A stretch of DNA of 64,000 bases from Gemmatirosa kalamazoonensis (GCF_000522985.1 NZ_CP007128.1:2030220-2094219); one strand, 5' to 3'. Shown: positions 49,143 through 58,078, numbered from the stretch's first letter. Numbers and translations: made by a program. The notes: generated by a model not told the origin, from the letters alone.

Positions 49143-50167
49143 CGCGGCACGCCAGCGCGCGCGCTCGCGAGCGCGCGCGCGAACAGCGTGTAGCGGCGCA
49201 TGGTGGCGCCGGTGCGCGCGCTCACCGACTGCGACGCGGCGTTCGTCTCGTGCATCAGCGCGTGGATGGCCCGTGTGAAGCCCAGCGCGGCGGCCGTGCG
49301 ATGCGTGCGGTGCACCATCCATCCACCGAGCCCGCCGTAGCGCTCGCGCTCCGGCAGCACGGCGACGGTCTTCACGATGACGGTGCGCGGCGGCTCGCCG
49401 CGCGCCACCTCGAGCGCGTCGGGGATGCTGAACGCGAAGCCGACCGCGCGTTCCTCGTGCTCGGCGAGGAGCGCCAGCTCGGGGCGCACCAGCCGGCGCA
49501 CCGCCTGGTACTGCGCGGCGAACTCGCGCTCGGCGATCGGCGTGTACAGCAGGTTCGCGCGGAAGCTCACCGCGGCGACGGAGTAGATCGCCCGCAGCTC
49601 GTCGTCGAACCGTGCGAGGTCGACCGGCCTGACGGTCACGCCCGACGCCGTCAGACGCTCGGCCGCCGCCTCGGCGCGCGGGTCGGGGCGCGTGAGGTCG
49701 GTGGCGAGCGCGGAGGTGTACTGCGCGAGCGGCGCGAACCCGGCCGCCTCGAACCACGCGGGCCACGCGTCGGGGTTCGTGGGCTCGAGGAAGAACGGCG
49801 GCTCGTCGCCGCGCTCGGTGACGAGGCGATAGCGCCGCCAGGTGTTGCCGTCCATCGGACCGACGGCGAGCGTGCAGCCGCGCGCCGCGAGCGCGTCGCA
49901 CGCGGCATCGAGCAGCAGCCGCGCGGCTTCCGCGTCCGCCGCGCCGAAGTGGCCGATGGCGCCGACGCGGTGCGCCTCGTACGGCGGCGCGTCGGTCCAC
50001 CAGAGCGAGCAGCGCGCGCGGAGCGCGGCACCCGCACGCACGACGAGGCTCGCATCGGGCGCCTGGCGCGCGATGTCGTCGACGTCAGGCGCGGGCCACT
50101 CCGGCGGCGCGGGCTCGGCGGCGAGCTCGCTCGGGTCCAACCGCATGATCGAGAACGGTCGCGTCAT
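49139..50167 (-). CDS. GNAT-like N-acyltransferase
   Basis: 342 aa. N-terminal 150 residues contain GAIGHFGAADAEAARLLLDAACDALAARGCTLAVGPMDGNTWRRYRLVTE (quoted in parts elsewhere as GNAT-like), the C-terminal half VGFAFSIPDAL, TVIVKTVAVLPERERYGGLGGWMVHRTH and HALMHETNAASQSVSART show the GNAT acyl-CoA-binding pattern. Proteins of this type sit in lipid and nonribosomal clusters. ATG 50167. A 61-bp gap separates it from the membrane kinase gene, the only gap of any size in the operon. Substrate unknown. Confidence 0.72.
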   Translation of the reverse strand: MTRPFSIMRLDPSELAAEPAPPEWPAPDVDDIARQAPDASLVVRAGAALRARCSLWWTDAPPYEAHRVGAIGHFGAADAEAARLLLDAACDALAARGCTLAVGPMDGNTWRRYRLVTERGDEPPFFLEPTNPDAWPAWFEAAGFAPLAQYTSALATDLTRPDPRAEAAAERLTASGVTVRPVDLARFDDELRAIYSVAAVSFRANLLYTPIAEREFAAQYQAVRRLVRPELALLAEHEERAVGFAFSIPDALEVARGEPPRTVIVKTVAVLPERERYGGLGGWMVHRTHRTAAALGFTRAIHALMHETNAASQSVSARTGATMRRYTLFARALASARAGVPR

Positions 50168-50228
50168 CGGTGCGCCCGTGCGTCGTTCCCCATTGAAACG
50201 CGAAGGACGTGGCGTCGTGCACCGTGCG

Positions 50229-51572
50229 TCATCGCCCCAGCTCCGTCATGACCAGGCCGAACGCCGACGCACCGAGTCCGAGCAGCGCCTGGCGGGCCCA
50301 CGGATACTCGTGGTTCTTGCGCCCCTGCAGGTCGGGCACCGCGAGCGTGAACGCGATCGCGCCCGCGACGAGCGCCGCGTAGCCGGCGACCGCGTCGAAC
50401 AGCACCGAGTGCGCGGGCCCGGTCACGACGACGTACGGCGTGAGCACGACGGCCCACGCGACCGTGGCGGTGGCGAGCACGACGCGCCACCGCGACGCGC
50501 TGCGGCGGAAGTCGCGCCACCAGGTGACGCCGATGAAGCAGAGGTTCGCGGCGAAGACGAGCGTGTACGGGAAGTAGAAGTCGGGGCGCCGCAGCACGAC
50601 GGCGAGCAGCAGCCAGAGCATGCCGCACGACGTCACCGAGAACAGCGCGATGATGTCGTGTGGCCGCTCGCGGATCTGATGGTGGCGCGGCCACGCGATG
50701 GTGTACGCGACGAGCAGCACCGACGGCGGCACGAGCCAGCGCCATCCGCCGACCGACCACGCGACGTATCCCACGAGCACGCCGGCGAGCATCGCCGAAT
50801 CGGTGAGCGTGCGGCGGCGGCGGAGCCCGAGCACGAGCACGAGCAGCGCGACCGTCACGGCGAACCGACGCGCGAGCGCCGCCGCGTCGAGCGCGATCGA
50901 TGCGCGCAGCAGCAGGAAGCCGCCGAACGGGATGAACAGGTTGTCGAGCCCGCGCCACGCGACCGCCTCGAGCAGCATCACGAGCACGCCGAACGTGAGG
51001 CCGATGAACACCGACTCCGCGCGGCCGACGGTCGTGAAGAGCAACAGCGGGAGATGCGTGGCGAGGAACGCGACGAGGAAGAACGCGATCGATCCCTCGG
51101 CGCTCTTGCCGCCGTCGGCACCCTCGAAGCGGTGCTGGCCGTAGCGCACGCCGACGAGCGCCGCCACCGCGTCGGCGAACGCGAGGGTGAGGATCGGCAC
51201 CGTGTACAGGATCCGGTCGCCGCGCGCGAGCACGAACAGCCCCGTCGCCGCGACGGGGAAGTACAGGTCGCCGAGCGACGCGCGGTCGACGCCGTGCACC
51301 ACGCCACCGACCTGCGTGCGGAGCGCGGGCACGTAGCGCAGCGCGAGCAGCGTGCACACGGCGACCGCGCCGAGCAGCAGCACCGGCCACACGTCGCTGA
51401 ACAGCCAGGGGAAGGAGAGCGTCGCGAGCCCGAGGCCGACGTGCGCCGTCTTGCGCATGACCTCCGGGTGCGGCGCCCAGCGCGCGCGCACGGCGCGCAG
51501 CACCACGAGCATCGCGACGAGCGCGACGACGAGGATGCCGACGCCGATCCACGGCGCGGGCGCCGCGATCAC
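50229..51572 (-). CDS. Phytol/dolichol-kinase-like (CTP-transferase family) membrane protein
   Basis: 447-aa polytopic membrane protein. VMRKTAHVGLGLATLSFPWLF and VPILTLAFADAVAALVGVRYGQHRF followed by GGKSAEGSIAFFLVAF are the hallmarks of the CTP-dependent isoprenoid/diacylglycerol kinase branch of the CTP_transf_1 family (phytol kinase VTE5, SEC59, DGK1). It carries about a dozen helices, twice the usual number, so a second membrane domain is fused. GTG 51572 overlaps the DUF3419 stop. Likely phosphorylates a lipid alcohol. Confidence 0.82.
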   Translation of the reverse strand: MIAAPAPWIGVGILVVALVAMLVVLRAVRARWAPHPEVMRKTAHVGLGLATLSFPWLFSDVWPVLLLGAVAVCTLLALRYVPALRTQVGGVVHGVDRASLGDLYFPVAATGLFVLARGDRILYTVPILTLAFADAVAALVGVRYGQHRFEGADGGKSAEGSIAFFLVAFLATHLPLLLFTTVGRAESVFIGLTFGVLVMLLEAVAWRGLDNLFIPFGGFLLLRASIALDAAALARRFAVTVALLVLVLGLRRRRTLTDSAMLAGVLVGYVAWSVGGWRWLVPPSVLLVAYTIAWPRHHQIRERPHDIIALFSVTSCGMLWLLLAVVLRRPDFYFPYTLVFAANLCFIGVTWWRDFRRSASRWRVVLATATVAWAVVLTPYVVVTGPAHSVLFDAVAGYAALVAGAIAFTLAVPDLQGRKNHEYPWARQALLGLGASAFGLVMTELGR

Positions 51573-52684
51573 GCGACGACCTCCTCGAGCACGAAGTCGC
51601 CGTAGAAGAACGTCTTGTCGGCGTCGTGCAGCCGGCGCGCGTCGGGGAGCGCTCGGAGCCGGCGCGGCAGGTACTCGGCGCCGTGGCGCGGCACGAGCAG
51701 GTTCCAGTACGCGAGGCGCGCCCCGGGGGTCGCCGCGTCGCACAGCCGCTCGAGGAGCGCGGTGGCGTTCGGCACCGACACGTACTCGAAGATGTTGCTC
51801 AGGTTCGCGCGGTCGAAGCCGTCGATGACGCCGCGGTCGGCGAGCGTCTCGAGCGGCTCGCAGTGCCACTCCAACCGGTCGAGATGGTCGCGAATGGCGT
51901 CGAAATGCTCCGCGCGCAGCGCGTGCGGAAGCGCCGCGCGGTGCTCGCCGGTGAGGATCCACGCGACGTACGGGTTCTCCGACGGGTCGAGGTCGACGAG
52001 CGCGTGGCGCACGCGGTCTCGCAGGTGCTCGGCGGGGCTGCGCTCGGCGTAGCGGAAGAAGCTCGGGTCGCGGCCGAGTCGCCCGAGCACCGTCTCGGAG
52101 AAGAACATCCGGAAGAGCAGCCGCCAGCGCCACGTGTCCCAGCGGTCGTCGTGGAACGCGCGGCGCGCGGCAGGGTCGCGGGGAGCGAGCGCCGCCTCCA
52201 CCGTCGCGCGGCGATGCACGAGCGGGAGCACGCGCTCGCGGAAGATGCGGAAGTAGTTCTCGAACTTCCCCGCGGCGCCGATGCCGCGCGCCACGGCGTC
52301 GGCGCGCGAATCCCAGAAGCGGCGGGCGTCGGGTGACAGCGCCGCGCGACAGCGGGCGTACAGCGTGCCGCGCCCGACGCTCGGCCGCGACCCGACGAGC
52401 TCCAGCAGCTCGGCGTGCGACAGCGTGCGATAGGCGGCGACGCGCAGCTCGAGCGCGGCCAGCTGGGCCGGGTTGAGGTCCACCGCCACGACGCGCGCGG
52501 GGCGCTGGGCGAGCAGCGAGAGCGTGTTGTCGCCGGCCGACGCGATCGACAGCACCGTGTCGCCCGGCCTAACGGCGAGCCCCTCGACCAGGATGTCGGC
52601 GTCCTCCCACACCTGCGCGTAGCGGAGGATGGACGTGAAGTCGGCGTGCGCCGCGGCCTCGCTGCGGAGGGCGTCGGTGGTCAC
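51569..52684 (-). CDS. DUF3419 family, BtaA-like aminocarboxypropyltransferase
   Basis: 371-aa SAM-dependent enzyme. RYAQVWEDADILVEGL (residues about 21-36), SAM fold VLSIASAGDNTLSLLAQRPARVVAVDLNP (in two parts), long helical insert, and INLSNIFEYVS-like DRANLSNIFEYVS typical of BtaA. BtaA transfers the 3-amino-3-carboxypropyl group of SAM to diacylglycerol in betaine lipid synthesis. BtaB (N-methyltransferase) is not seen in the window. GTG overlaps at both ends. Suggests an amino-acid-like lipid headgroup. Confidence 0.85.
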   Translation of the reverse strand: MTTDALRSEAAAHADFTSILRYAQVWEDADILVEGLAVRPGDTVLSIASAGDNTLSLLAQRPARVVAVDLNPAQLAALELRVAAYRTLSHAELLELVGSRPSVGRGTLYARCRAALSPDARRFWDSRADAVARGIGAAGKFENYFRIFRERVLPLVHRRATVEAALAPRDPAARRAFHDDRWDTWRWRLLFRMFFSETVLGRLGRDPSFFRYAERSPAEHLRDRVRHALVDLDPSENPYVAWILTGEHRAALPHALRAEHFDAIRDHLDRLEWHCEPLETLADRGVIDGFDRANLSNIFEYVSVPNATALLERLCDAATPGARLAYWNLLVPRHGAEYLPRRLRALPDARRLHDADKTFFYGDFVLEEVVA

Positions 52685-55173
52685 AGGCGGCGCACCTCGC
52701 CCGTACGGCCGTCGAGCTCCACCTCGTCGCCGGTGCGCAGCCACGTCGTGAGCCCGTCGATCGCGATGACGGCGGGGAGGCCCAGCTCGCGCGCCACGAT
52801 CGCGGAGTGCGAGAGCAGGCTGCCGCGCTCGACGAGCAGCGCGCTCGCGGCGGGGAAGAGCATCACCCATCCCGGGTCGGTGCGCTCGGCGACGAGGATC
52901 TCGCCGGGCTCCATGACCGCCTCGCGCGGGTCGCGCACGACGCGCACGCGGCCGCGCACGACGCCCGGGTGGCAGCCGGTGCCGCGCCGTTCGTCGCCGC
53001 CTAACGATGCCGGCGGCGTGGGATCGGCGCGCCGCGCGAGGAAGTCGTGGCCGACGTGCACCGGACCGCGCGTGTCGAAGCGGCCGGCCGGTGCGGGCAT
53101 GGCGCGCCAGCGCGCGAACTCCGCAGCGCGGGCGGCGACGATCGGGCGCAGGTCGGCGCTCGCCGTCGTCGCGCCGGGCCAGCCGAGCGCCTCGTCCACG
53201 GTGAGCCAGAAGACGTCGCGCGGCTCGTCGAGCACGCCGAGCGCGGCGTAGCGCTTTCCCAGCTCGACGAAGATGCGCCTGACGCGGCCGAACACGCGCG
53301 TGCGCTCGAAGCGCAGGTTCTCGCGGTCACGCACGCGGCGGCGCGCGCGACGCAGCACCCAGCGAAAGATCGCCCGCCTGACCGGATGGCCGCGCAGCGC
53401 GTCGTCGGCGCGGGCCTCGGCGGCCGCGCGCACGTCGACACGCGGCGCGCGGTCGGAGGGGTGCGCGCCGCGCGCGCGGGCGAGGCGGCCGACGGAGCGC
53501 ACGAGCAGCAGCGGGTCGTCGCCGAGCGTCTCGGTCTCCAGCTTCAGCTCCTCGAGGCAACGGTCGCCGAACGTCGCGAGGTAGTCGTCGAGCTCCGCGG
53601 CGAGCACGGGATGCGCGGCGACGGCGGCACGCGCGGCGTCGGGGGCCGCGTCGCAGAGCGCGGCGACGACCGCGGGGTCGCTCGCGGCGATGGCGGCCAT
53701 GCGCTCGATGCGACGCGCCGGCTCGGCGCTGACGATCGCTCCCTCGCCGGCGACGAGATCGTTCTGCAGGGTCTCGTCGGCGTCGCCGCACCAGCGCGCG
53801 GCCAGCCTGCGCAGCACGCCGTAGAAGATCATCGCGAAGAAGTCGTTCACGAGCGGCGTGTCCCACCGCGCGAGCAGCCGGCGCTCCAGGTCGCGATAGT
53901 GCGCCACCAGCTCGTCGGGCCGCATGGCCGCGAGGTCGACGCCGCCGAGCGCATCGTCGAGACGCGACCGGAACGACGCGACGTCGCGGTCGAGCCGAGC
54001 ATGCGCGCGCACGAGCCCCCACACGGTGCCTAACAGCGCGACGGCGTCGGCGAGGCGCTCGCGCGTCGTGGCGGCGGGCACGCGGTCCGCCACCTCGGCC
54101 GGCAGCCCCTCCTTCACGCCCATCATCTGCTCCATGAACGGGCGGTTGAGCCGGTAGCCGGGGAGGAGCGCGAGGATGCGGTACCAGCTCACGAGGTTGT
54201 AGTAGACGCGTCCGCGCACGAGCCCGAGCATCGCGCGCAGCGCATCCGCCTCGGCGTCGATGCGCCGCTCGGGGACGCCGACGATGCGGCAGAACTGGCG
54301 ATAGACGGCCTCGTACACGTAGCGCGCGAACGAGTACGTGAGCGGCGTGGTGACGCCGCCGTAGCTCTCGGCGATGTTGCTGTCGTCCCACACGGCGAGC
54401 GCGCCGTCGGGGTCGGGGAGCGCGGCGAGCGACGTGACGGGGCGCGACTGGAGCAGCCACAGCGTGCCGCTCTCGATCGCCCACTCGACGTCCTGCGGTC
54501 GGCCGAAGTGGCGCTCGGCCGCGCGCGCGAGGTCGGCGACGCGCCGCACGGTGTCGTCGTCGAGCGCGGGCCGGTCGCCGACGATCGCGCGGTGGACGAC
54601 GGCGCCGGCGCGGTCGACGTGCCAGAGATCCGCGTCGGCCTCGCCGCTCACGAGCCGGTCGCCGAGCCCGCGCACCGCGCTCACGACGCAGACCGCGCGC
54701 CGACCGGACACCGGGTCGGCGCTGAACGCGACGCCGGCGGCGTCGGCGTTCACCATGCGCTGCACGAGCGCGGCCGGGAGCGTGCCGTGCGCGAGGCCGT
54801 GCTGCGCGCGGTAGGCGGTGACGCGCTCGGCGCGCGCGGCACGCCACACGTCGCGCACGCGCTCGGGCACGTCGACCGGCGACACGTTCAGGTAGGACTC
54901 GAACTGACCCGCGAAGGAGTGCGCGGCGCCGTCCTCCTCGACGGCGGAGGAGCGGACGGCCAACAACTGGCTGCCCGGCGCGAGCGCGCGCACCGCGGCG
55001 CACAGCTCGTCGCGGAGCGCCTCGGGGAGTGGGGCGTCGGGGTCGGTGCCGTCGGGGGCGCGGAGCGCGAACCAGGGTGGCACGGGGAGCCCCGCCGCGG
55101 CGAGCGCGGCGAGCGACGCGGCCTTGCCTCCGATCTCGGCCGCCGAGCCCGCCCGCGCGATCGCGCCCGTCAT
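52681..55173 (-). CDS. ATP-dependent dikinase of rifampin-phosphotransferase architecture
   Basis: 830 aa. N-terminal ATP-grasp (PPDK_N) about 1-245: GGKAASLAALAAAGLPVPPWF, AVRSSAVEEDGAAHSFAGQFESYLNV, ADPVSGR, DVEWAIESGTLWLLQSRPV. A long helical middle domain spans about 250-755. The C-terminal phosphohistidine swivel domain has His789 in GSLLSHSAIVARELGLPAV. The protein ends there: the PEP-binding TIM barrel of PEP synthase is absent. This is the layout of rifampin phosphotransferase and other dikinases that phosphorylate an alcohol. ATG 55173 overlaps UbiA (ATGA). Possibly phosphorylates the lipid alcohol of the operon. Confidence 0.85.
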   Translation of the reverse strand: MTGAIARAGSAAEIGGKAASLAALAAAGLPVPPWFALRAPDGTDPDAPLPEALRDELCAAVRALAPGSQLLAVRSSAVEEDGAAHSFAGQFESYLNVSPVDVPERVRDVWRAARAERVTAYRAQHGLAHGTLPAALVQRMVNADAAGVAFSADPVSGRRAVCVVSAVRGLGDRLVSGEADADLWHVDRAGAVVHRAIVGDRPALDDDTVRRVADLARAAERHFGRPQDVEWAIESGTLWLLQSRPVTSLAALPDPDGALAVWDDSNIAESYGGVTTPLTYSFARYVYEAVYRQFCRIVGVPERRIDAEADALRAMLGLVRGRVYYNLVSWYRILALLPGYRLNRPFMEQMMGVKEGLPAEVADRVPAATTRERLADAVALLGTVWGLVRAHARLDRDVASFRSRLDDALGGVDLAAMRPDELVAHYRDLERRLLARWDTPLVNDFFAMIFYGVLRRLAARWCGDADETLQNDLVAGEGAIVSAEPARRIERMAAIAASDPAVVAALCDAAPDAARAAVAAHPVLAAELDDYLATFGDRCLEELKLETETLGDDPLLLVRSVGRLARARGAHPSDRAPRVDVRAAAEARADDALRGHPVRRAIFRWVLRRARRRVRDRENLRFERTRVFGRVRRIFVELGKRYAALGVLDEPRDVFWLTVDEALGWPGATTASADLRPIVAARAAEFARWRAMPAPAGRFDTRGPVHVGHDFLARRADPTPPASLGGDERRGTGCHPGVVRGRVRVVRDPREAVMEPGEILVAERTDPGWVMLFPAASALLVERGSLLSHSAIVARELGLPAVIAIDGLTTWLRTGDEVELDGRTGEVRRL

Positions 55174-56144
55174 CGCCGCGCGACGAACGGGACGACGCCG
55201 ACGCCGAGGTAGAGCGCGATCGTCCAGACCCCGGCGAGCGTCTCCAGCCGGCGTCCCGCGCCCGGCGAAGGGACCGACACGAGGCGCGCACCCAGCACGA
55301 CCGCGACGACGGCGAGGGTGCCTAACAGCCCCGCGACGAGCCACGCCGCGCCGACGTGCGCCGCGGCGACGGTGGCGAACGTGGCCGTCGCCGCGAGCAC
55401 GCCGAGCCATGCAGCGACGGCGCGTCGCACGCCCCAGACGGCGGTGTACGTACGCACGCCGCGCTCCTCGTCGTGCGGCGCGCGGAGCTTGCGGCCGATC
55501 TCGACGACCATGCCGTTGCCGAAGCTCGCGGCGAGAAACCACGCGATGCCGGCGCCGACGTCGCGTCCCGCGCCGGCGGCGAGCCAGTCGCACGACGTCG
55601 CGTACAGGTCGATGAGCGGGATGACGAGCATGTGCGTCCACAGCACCGTCACCGGCCGGTCGGCGAGCCACGCGTGGAGCCAGAACTCCTTCGTCATGAG
55701 CGCGACGAACGCCCACGCCAGCGCGAGCGGCAGCAGGAGGCGCGGCGAGAGCCAGAGCGCCAGCCCGAGCTGCACGAGCGCGGCGAGCAGCCCGAGCCCG
55801 CGCAGCTCGCGCAGCGTGACGAGGCGGCGCGGCACGGGGCGGTACGGCCGGTGGCGCGCGTCGTCGCGGAAGTCCTTCAGCTCGTCCGAGACGCGGAGCT
55901 GGAAGAAGAACAGGAAGCAGCTCGCGAACGCCACGACGAAAGACGCGGTGGCGGCCGACGGCGGAGTGCCGTGCGCGCGCGCGCGGAGCAGCGCGGAGTA
56001 GCACACCGCCCCAGCGGAGAACGCGAGGATGAGCGCTCCGTGGGCGAGCACCGGGAACCGCTCGCGCTGGTAGACGACCCAGCGGGCGAGTCCCTGCGGC
56101 GCACGCCCCTCGGTGGGGTCGGCGGTGGGGGTCTGGGCGGCCAT
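55170..56144 (-). CDS. UbiA-superfamily prenyltransferase
   Basis: 324-aa membrane protein with about eight to nine helices. The Asp-rich Mg-prenyl-diphosphate motif is RVSDELKDFRDDARHRP (about 84-100; the usual NDxxDxxxD is changed). A second motif, weaker, lies in EIGRKLRAPHDEERGVRTY with conserved WG after it. Prenyl transfer to a polar acceptor is the family reaction. ATG 56144 follows GGAGAG; a GTG four codons upstream is less likely. It is the first gene of the six-gene lipid operon. Confidence 0.83.
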   Translation of the reverse strand: MAAQTPTADPTEGRAPQGLARWVVYQRERFPVLAHGALILAFSAGAVCYSALLRARAHGTPPSAATASFVVAFASCFLFFFQLRVSDELKDFRDDARHRPYRPVPRRLVTLRELRGLGLLAALVQLGLALWLSPRLLLPLALAWAFVALMTKEFWLHAWLADRPVTVLWTHMLVIPLIDLYATSCDWLAAGAGRDVGAGIAWFLAASFGNGMVVEIGRKLRAPHDEERGVRTYTAVWGVRRAVAAWLGVLAATATFATVAAAHVGAAWLVAGLLGTLAVVAVVLGARLVSVPSPGAGRRLETLAGVWTIALYLGVGVVPFVARR

Positions 56145-56183
56145 CGGTCTCTCCACGAAACCGATGCGCCCGCCTCCGCGCTA

Positions 56184-56206
56184 CCCCCGGGGCGTGGCCC
56201 CGGGGG
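56184..56206. terminator. GC-rich terminator hairpin
   Basis: CCCCCGGGGC, loop GTG, GCCCCGGGGG: perfect ten-base stem 14 bases beyond the cupredoxin stop and 40 bases before the UbiA start. It lies in the right place to separate the two transcripts. No T-tract. Confidence 0.6.
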
Positions 56207-56219
56207 ACCGTCCGACCGC

Positions 56220-56591
56220 CTAACGCGTCGGCTGCGTCGGCGCCGGCACGACGTTCACGGTGCCGACCATGCCCGCGTGCAGCGTGCACACGTAGGCGAA
56301 CGTGCCGGGCGACGCGAACGTGCGCGACGCGGTGTTGCTCGTCGTCGTCGGGACGTTCTGCGGGGCGCCGGCGGTCTGGACGAACGTCACGTTGTGCGGG
56401 CGGGTGCCGAACGTCCAGGTGACCGTGCCGCCCTGCAGCACGTTGAGGATCTGCGGCGTGAACGAGTTCGCGGTGGAGGAGGCGGTGACGGCGCCGGTGC
56501 TCGGCGCGCCCGGCTCCAGGGGCTCGGGCTTCTCGCTGAAGCACGCCGTGGCGACGAGCGCGACTGCTGTGAGGAGAGGGATTCGGCGCAT
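56220..56591 (-). CDS. Plastocyanin/cupredoxin-like lipoprotein
   Basis: 124-aa small copper protein. Lipobox ALVATAC (Cys17), then a short Pro/Ser linker and a plastocyanin-like domain: ANSFTPQILNVLQGGTVTW, GTRPHNVTF (first His), FASPGTFAYVCTLHAGM (Cys, His, Met ligands spaced C-x2-H-x2-M). ATG 56591 with GAGGCGAG upstream; a longer start 12 codons upstream is possible. The TAG stop lies inside a GTTAGGC word. Probable periplasmic electron carrier, divergent from the barrel-cupredoxin gene. Confidence 0.88.
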   Translation of the reverse strand: MRRIPLLTAVALVATACFSEKPEPLEPGAPSTGAVTASSTANSFTPQILNVLQGGTVTWTFGTRPHNVTFVQTAGAPQNVPTTTSNTASRTFASPGTFAYVCTLHAGMVGTVNVVPAPTQPTR

Positions 56592-56680
56592 GCGGGCTCG
56601 CCTCGAAGGGATTCGCTGGATGGGCATGGACGCGGGTGACGGCTCGGAATCACGGGTACTGACGGCGCGACGCGCAGCGC

Positions 56681-56696
56681 TATTCCGACGGGAATA
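56681..56696. promoter_or_regulatory. Palindrome between divergent cupredoxin genes
   Basis: TATTCC, four bases, GGAATA in the 134-bp divergent region between the two copper-protein genes. Perfect six-base dyad in AT-rich context, a possible operator for both. Confidence 0.35.
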
Positions 56697-56725
56697 CGTC
56701 CCCCGCTCGGTCGGTCCTCGGTGCG

Positions 56726-58078
56726 ATGACCGCGACCCCGCGCCACCATCTCACCTCCGCACTCATGCCGCGCTTCACCGCCCCGCGTCGGATCTCGGCG
56801 CTGCTCCTCGCCCTTCCGCTCGCCGCCGGCGCGCAGGACCCGCAAGGCTCCGTGCTGCGACGGACGCCGAACATGGTCACGAACTGGGTGAACGACCCGT
56901 GGACGATCCAGTTCAACTTCATCCACCGGTTCACGGAGAGCGGACCGCCGCAGCATCAGATCTCGAACACGCCGACGTTCTTCGTCGCGGCGGGGATGCC
57001 GGCGCGCACGTCGCTGGGCTTCGCGTACTCGACGAGCTCCGAGGTGGTCGCCCTGCGGCCTAACGAGTGGGAGTTCTTCTTGCGCAACATGCCGTTCCGG
57101 CCCGGCAACAAGGTGGCGGACGTCACGCTGCACCTCGGCCACAACGTGGGCGCGGCGAGCACGGACGGGGAGCTGGGGATCGCGCGCAGCTTCGGCGCGC
57201 TGCGGCTGCTCGGCGCGGCGCGCGGGTTCAGCAACGCGTTCGGCGAGGGCGACGCGCGGCTCGGCTACGGCGGGGGCGTGAACCTGAAGCTGATGAAGTG
57301 GCTCGCCGCGGCGGGCGACGTGAACTCCATGCACCAGCGCCGCACCGGCGAGCGGATCGGGTGGAGCGGGGGGCTGATGTTCGGCATCCCGACGACGCCG
57401 CACTCGCTGTCGATCTACGCGACGAACACGGTGACGGCCACGCTGGAAGGGCTCTCGCTCGGCACGCGGCACACGCGGTGGGGCTTCGAGTACACGGTGC
57501 CGATCACGCTCGCGCGCTACATCCCGGCGCTGCGCCCGAAGTCGGCGCCGGTGGTGGCCGCCGCGAGCGACTCGACCCCGCCGGCGGCCGCGGTGGCCGC
57601 GACGCCCGAGCCGGCGCCGGTGCCCGTCACGCCGACGCCGACGCCGACCGAGCCCGCCGCGCCGACGCCGACCGCGCCGATCCCGGTGACGAAGGACGCG
57701 CCGGCGACGCCGACCCCGACGCCGATGCCGACGGCGACGGCGACCCCCGCACCCGCGGCGGCGGCCCCGACGCCGACCGCGCCGCGCACGACGCCGAGGC
57801 CGACGAGCGCGGCCGCGCCGGCGCGGCGGGATACGGTGCGCGCGACGATGCGGCAGCTGGAGTTCGCGCCGACGCGGATCGAGGTGGCAGCCGGGACGAC
57901 GGTGATCTGGACGAACAACGCGCCGCTGCAGCACTCCATCGTGGCGGACAACGGCAGCTTCGACTCGGGGCTGATCGACCCGGGCAAGCGGTACGCGCGC
58001 ACGTTCACGAAGCCGGGGACGTACACGTTCCACTGCACGCCGCACCCGTTCATGAAGGGCGTCGTCGTCGTGAGGTAG
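56726..58078 (+). CDS. Outer-membrane barrel-like protein fused to a cupredoxin
   Basis: 450 aa. Signal peptide ending LAAGAQ. Residues about 40-265 form a beta-barrel-like domain of the DUF5777 type (WTIQFNFIHRFTES, TSLGFAYSTSSEVVAL, ADVTLHLGHNVGAAS, RWGFEYTVPITLARYI). A Thr/Pro/Ala-rich linker spans about 272-369. A complete plastocyanin-like domain follows from 370: QLEFAPTRIEVAAGTTVIW, LQHSIVADNG, FTKPGTYTFHCTPHPFMKG with H, C, H, M ligands. ATG 56726; a second ATG at 56765 gives a shorter signal peptide. The fusion suggests a surface-anchored electron-transfer or copper-binding module. Confidence 0.78.
   Translation: MTATPRHHLTSALMPRFTAPRRISALLLALPLAAGAQDPQGSVLRRTPNMVTNWVNDPWTIQFNFIHRFTESGPPQHQISNTPTFFVAAGMPARTSLGFAYSTSSEVVALRPNEWEFFLRNMPFRPGNKVADVTLHLGHNVGAASTDGELGIARSFGALRLLGAARGFSNAFGEGDARLGYGGGVNLKLMKWLAAAGDVNSMHQRRTGERIGWSGGLMFGIPTTPHSLSIYATNTVTATLEGLSLGTRHTRWGFEYTVPITLARYIPALRPKSAPVVAAASDSTPPAAAVAATPEPAPVPVTPTPTPTEPAAPTPTAPIPVTKDAPATPTPTPMPTATATPAPAAAAPTPTAPRTTPRPTSAAAPARRDTVRATMRQLEFAPTRIEVAAGTTVIWTNNAPLQHSIVADNGSFDSGLIDPGKRYARTFTKPGTYTFHCTPHPFMKGVVVVR

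Noticed and set aside
52681-55173. Phosphoenolpyruvate synthase
   Set aside because: The PEP-binding barrel is missing, and the operon is lipid-related.
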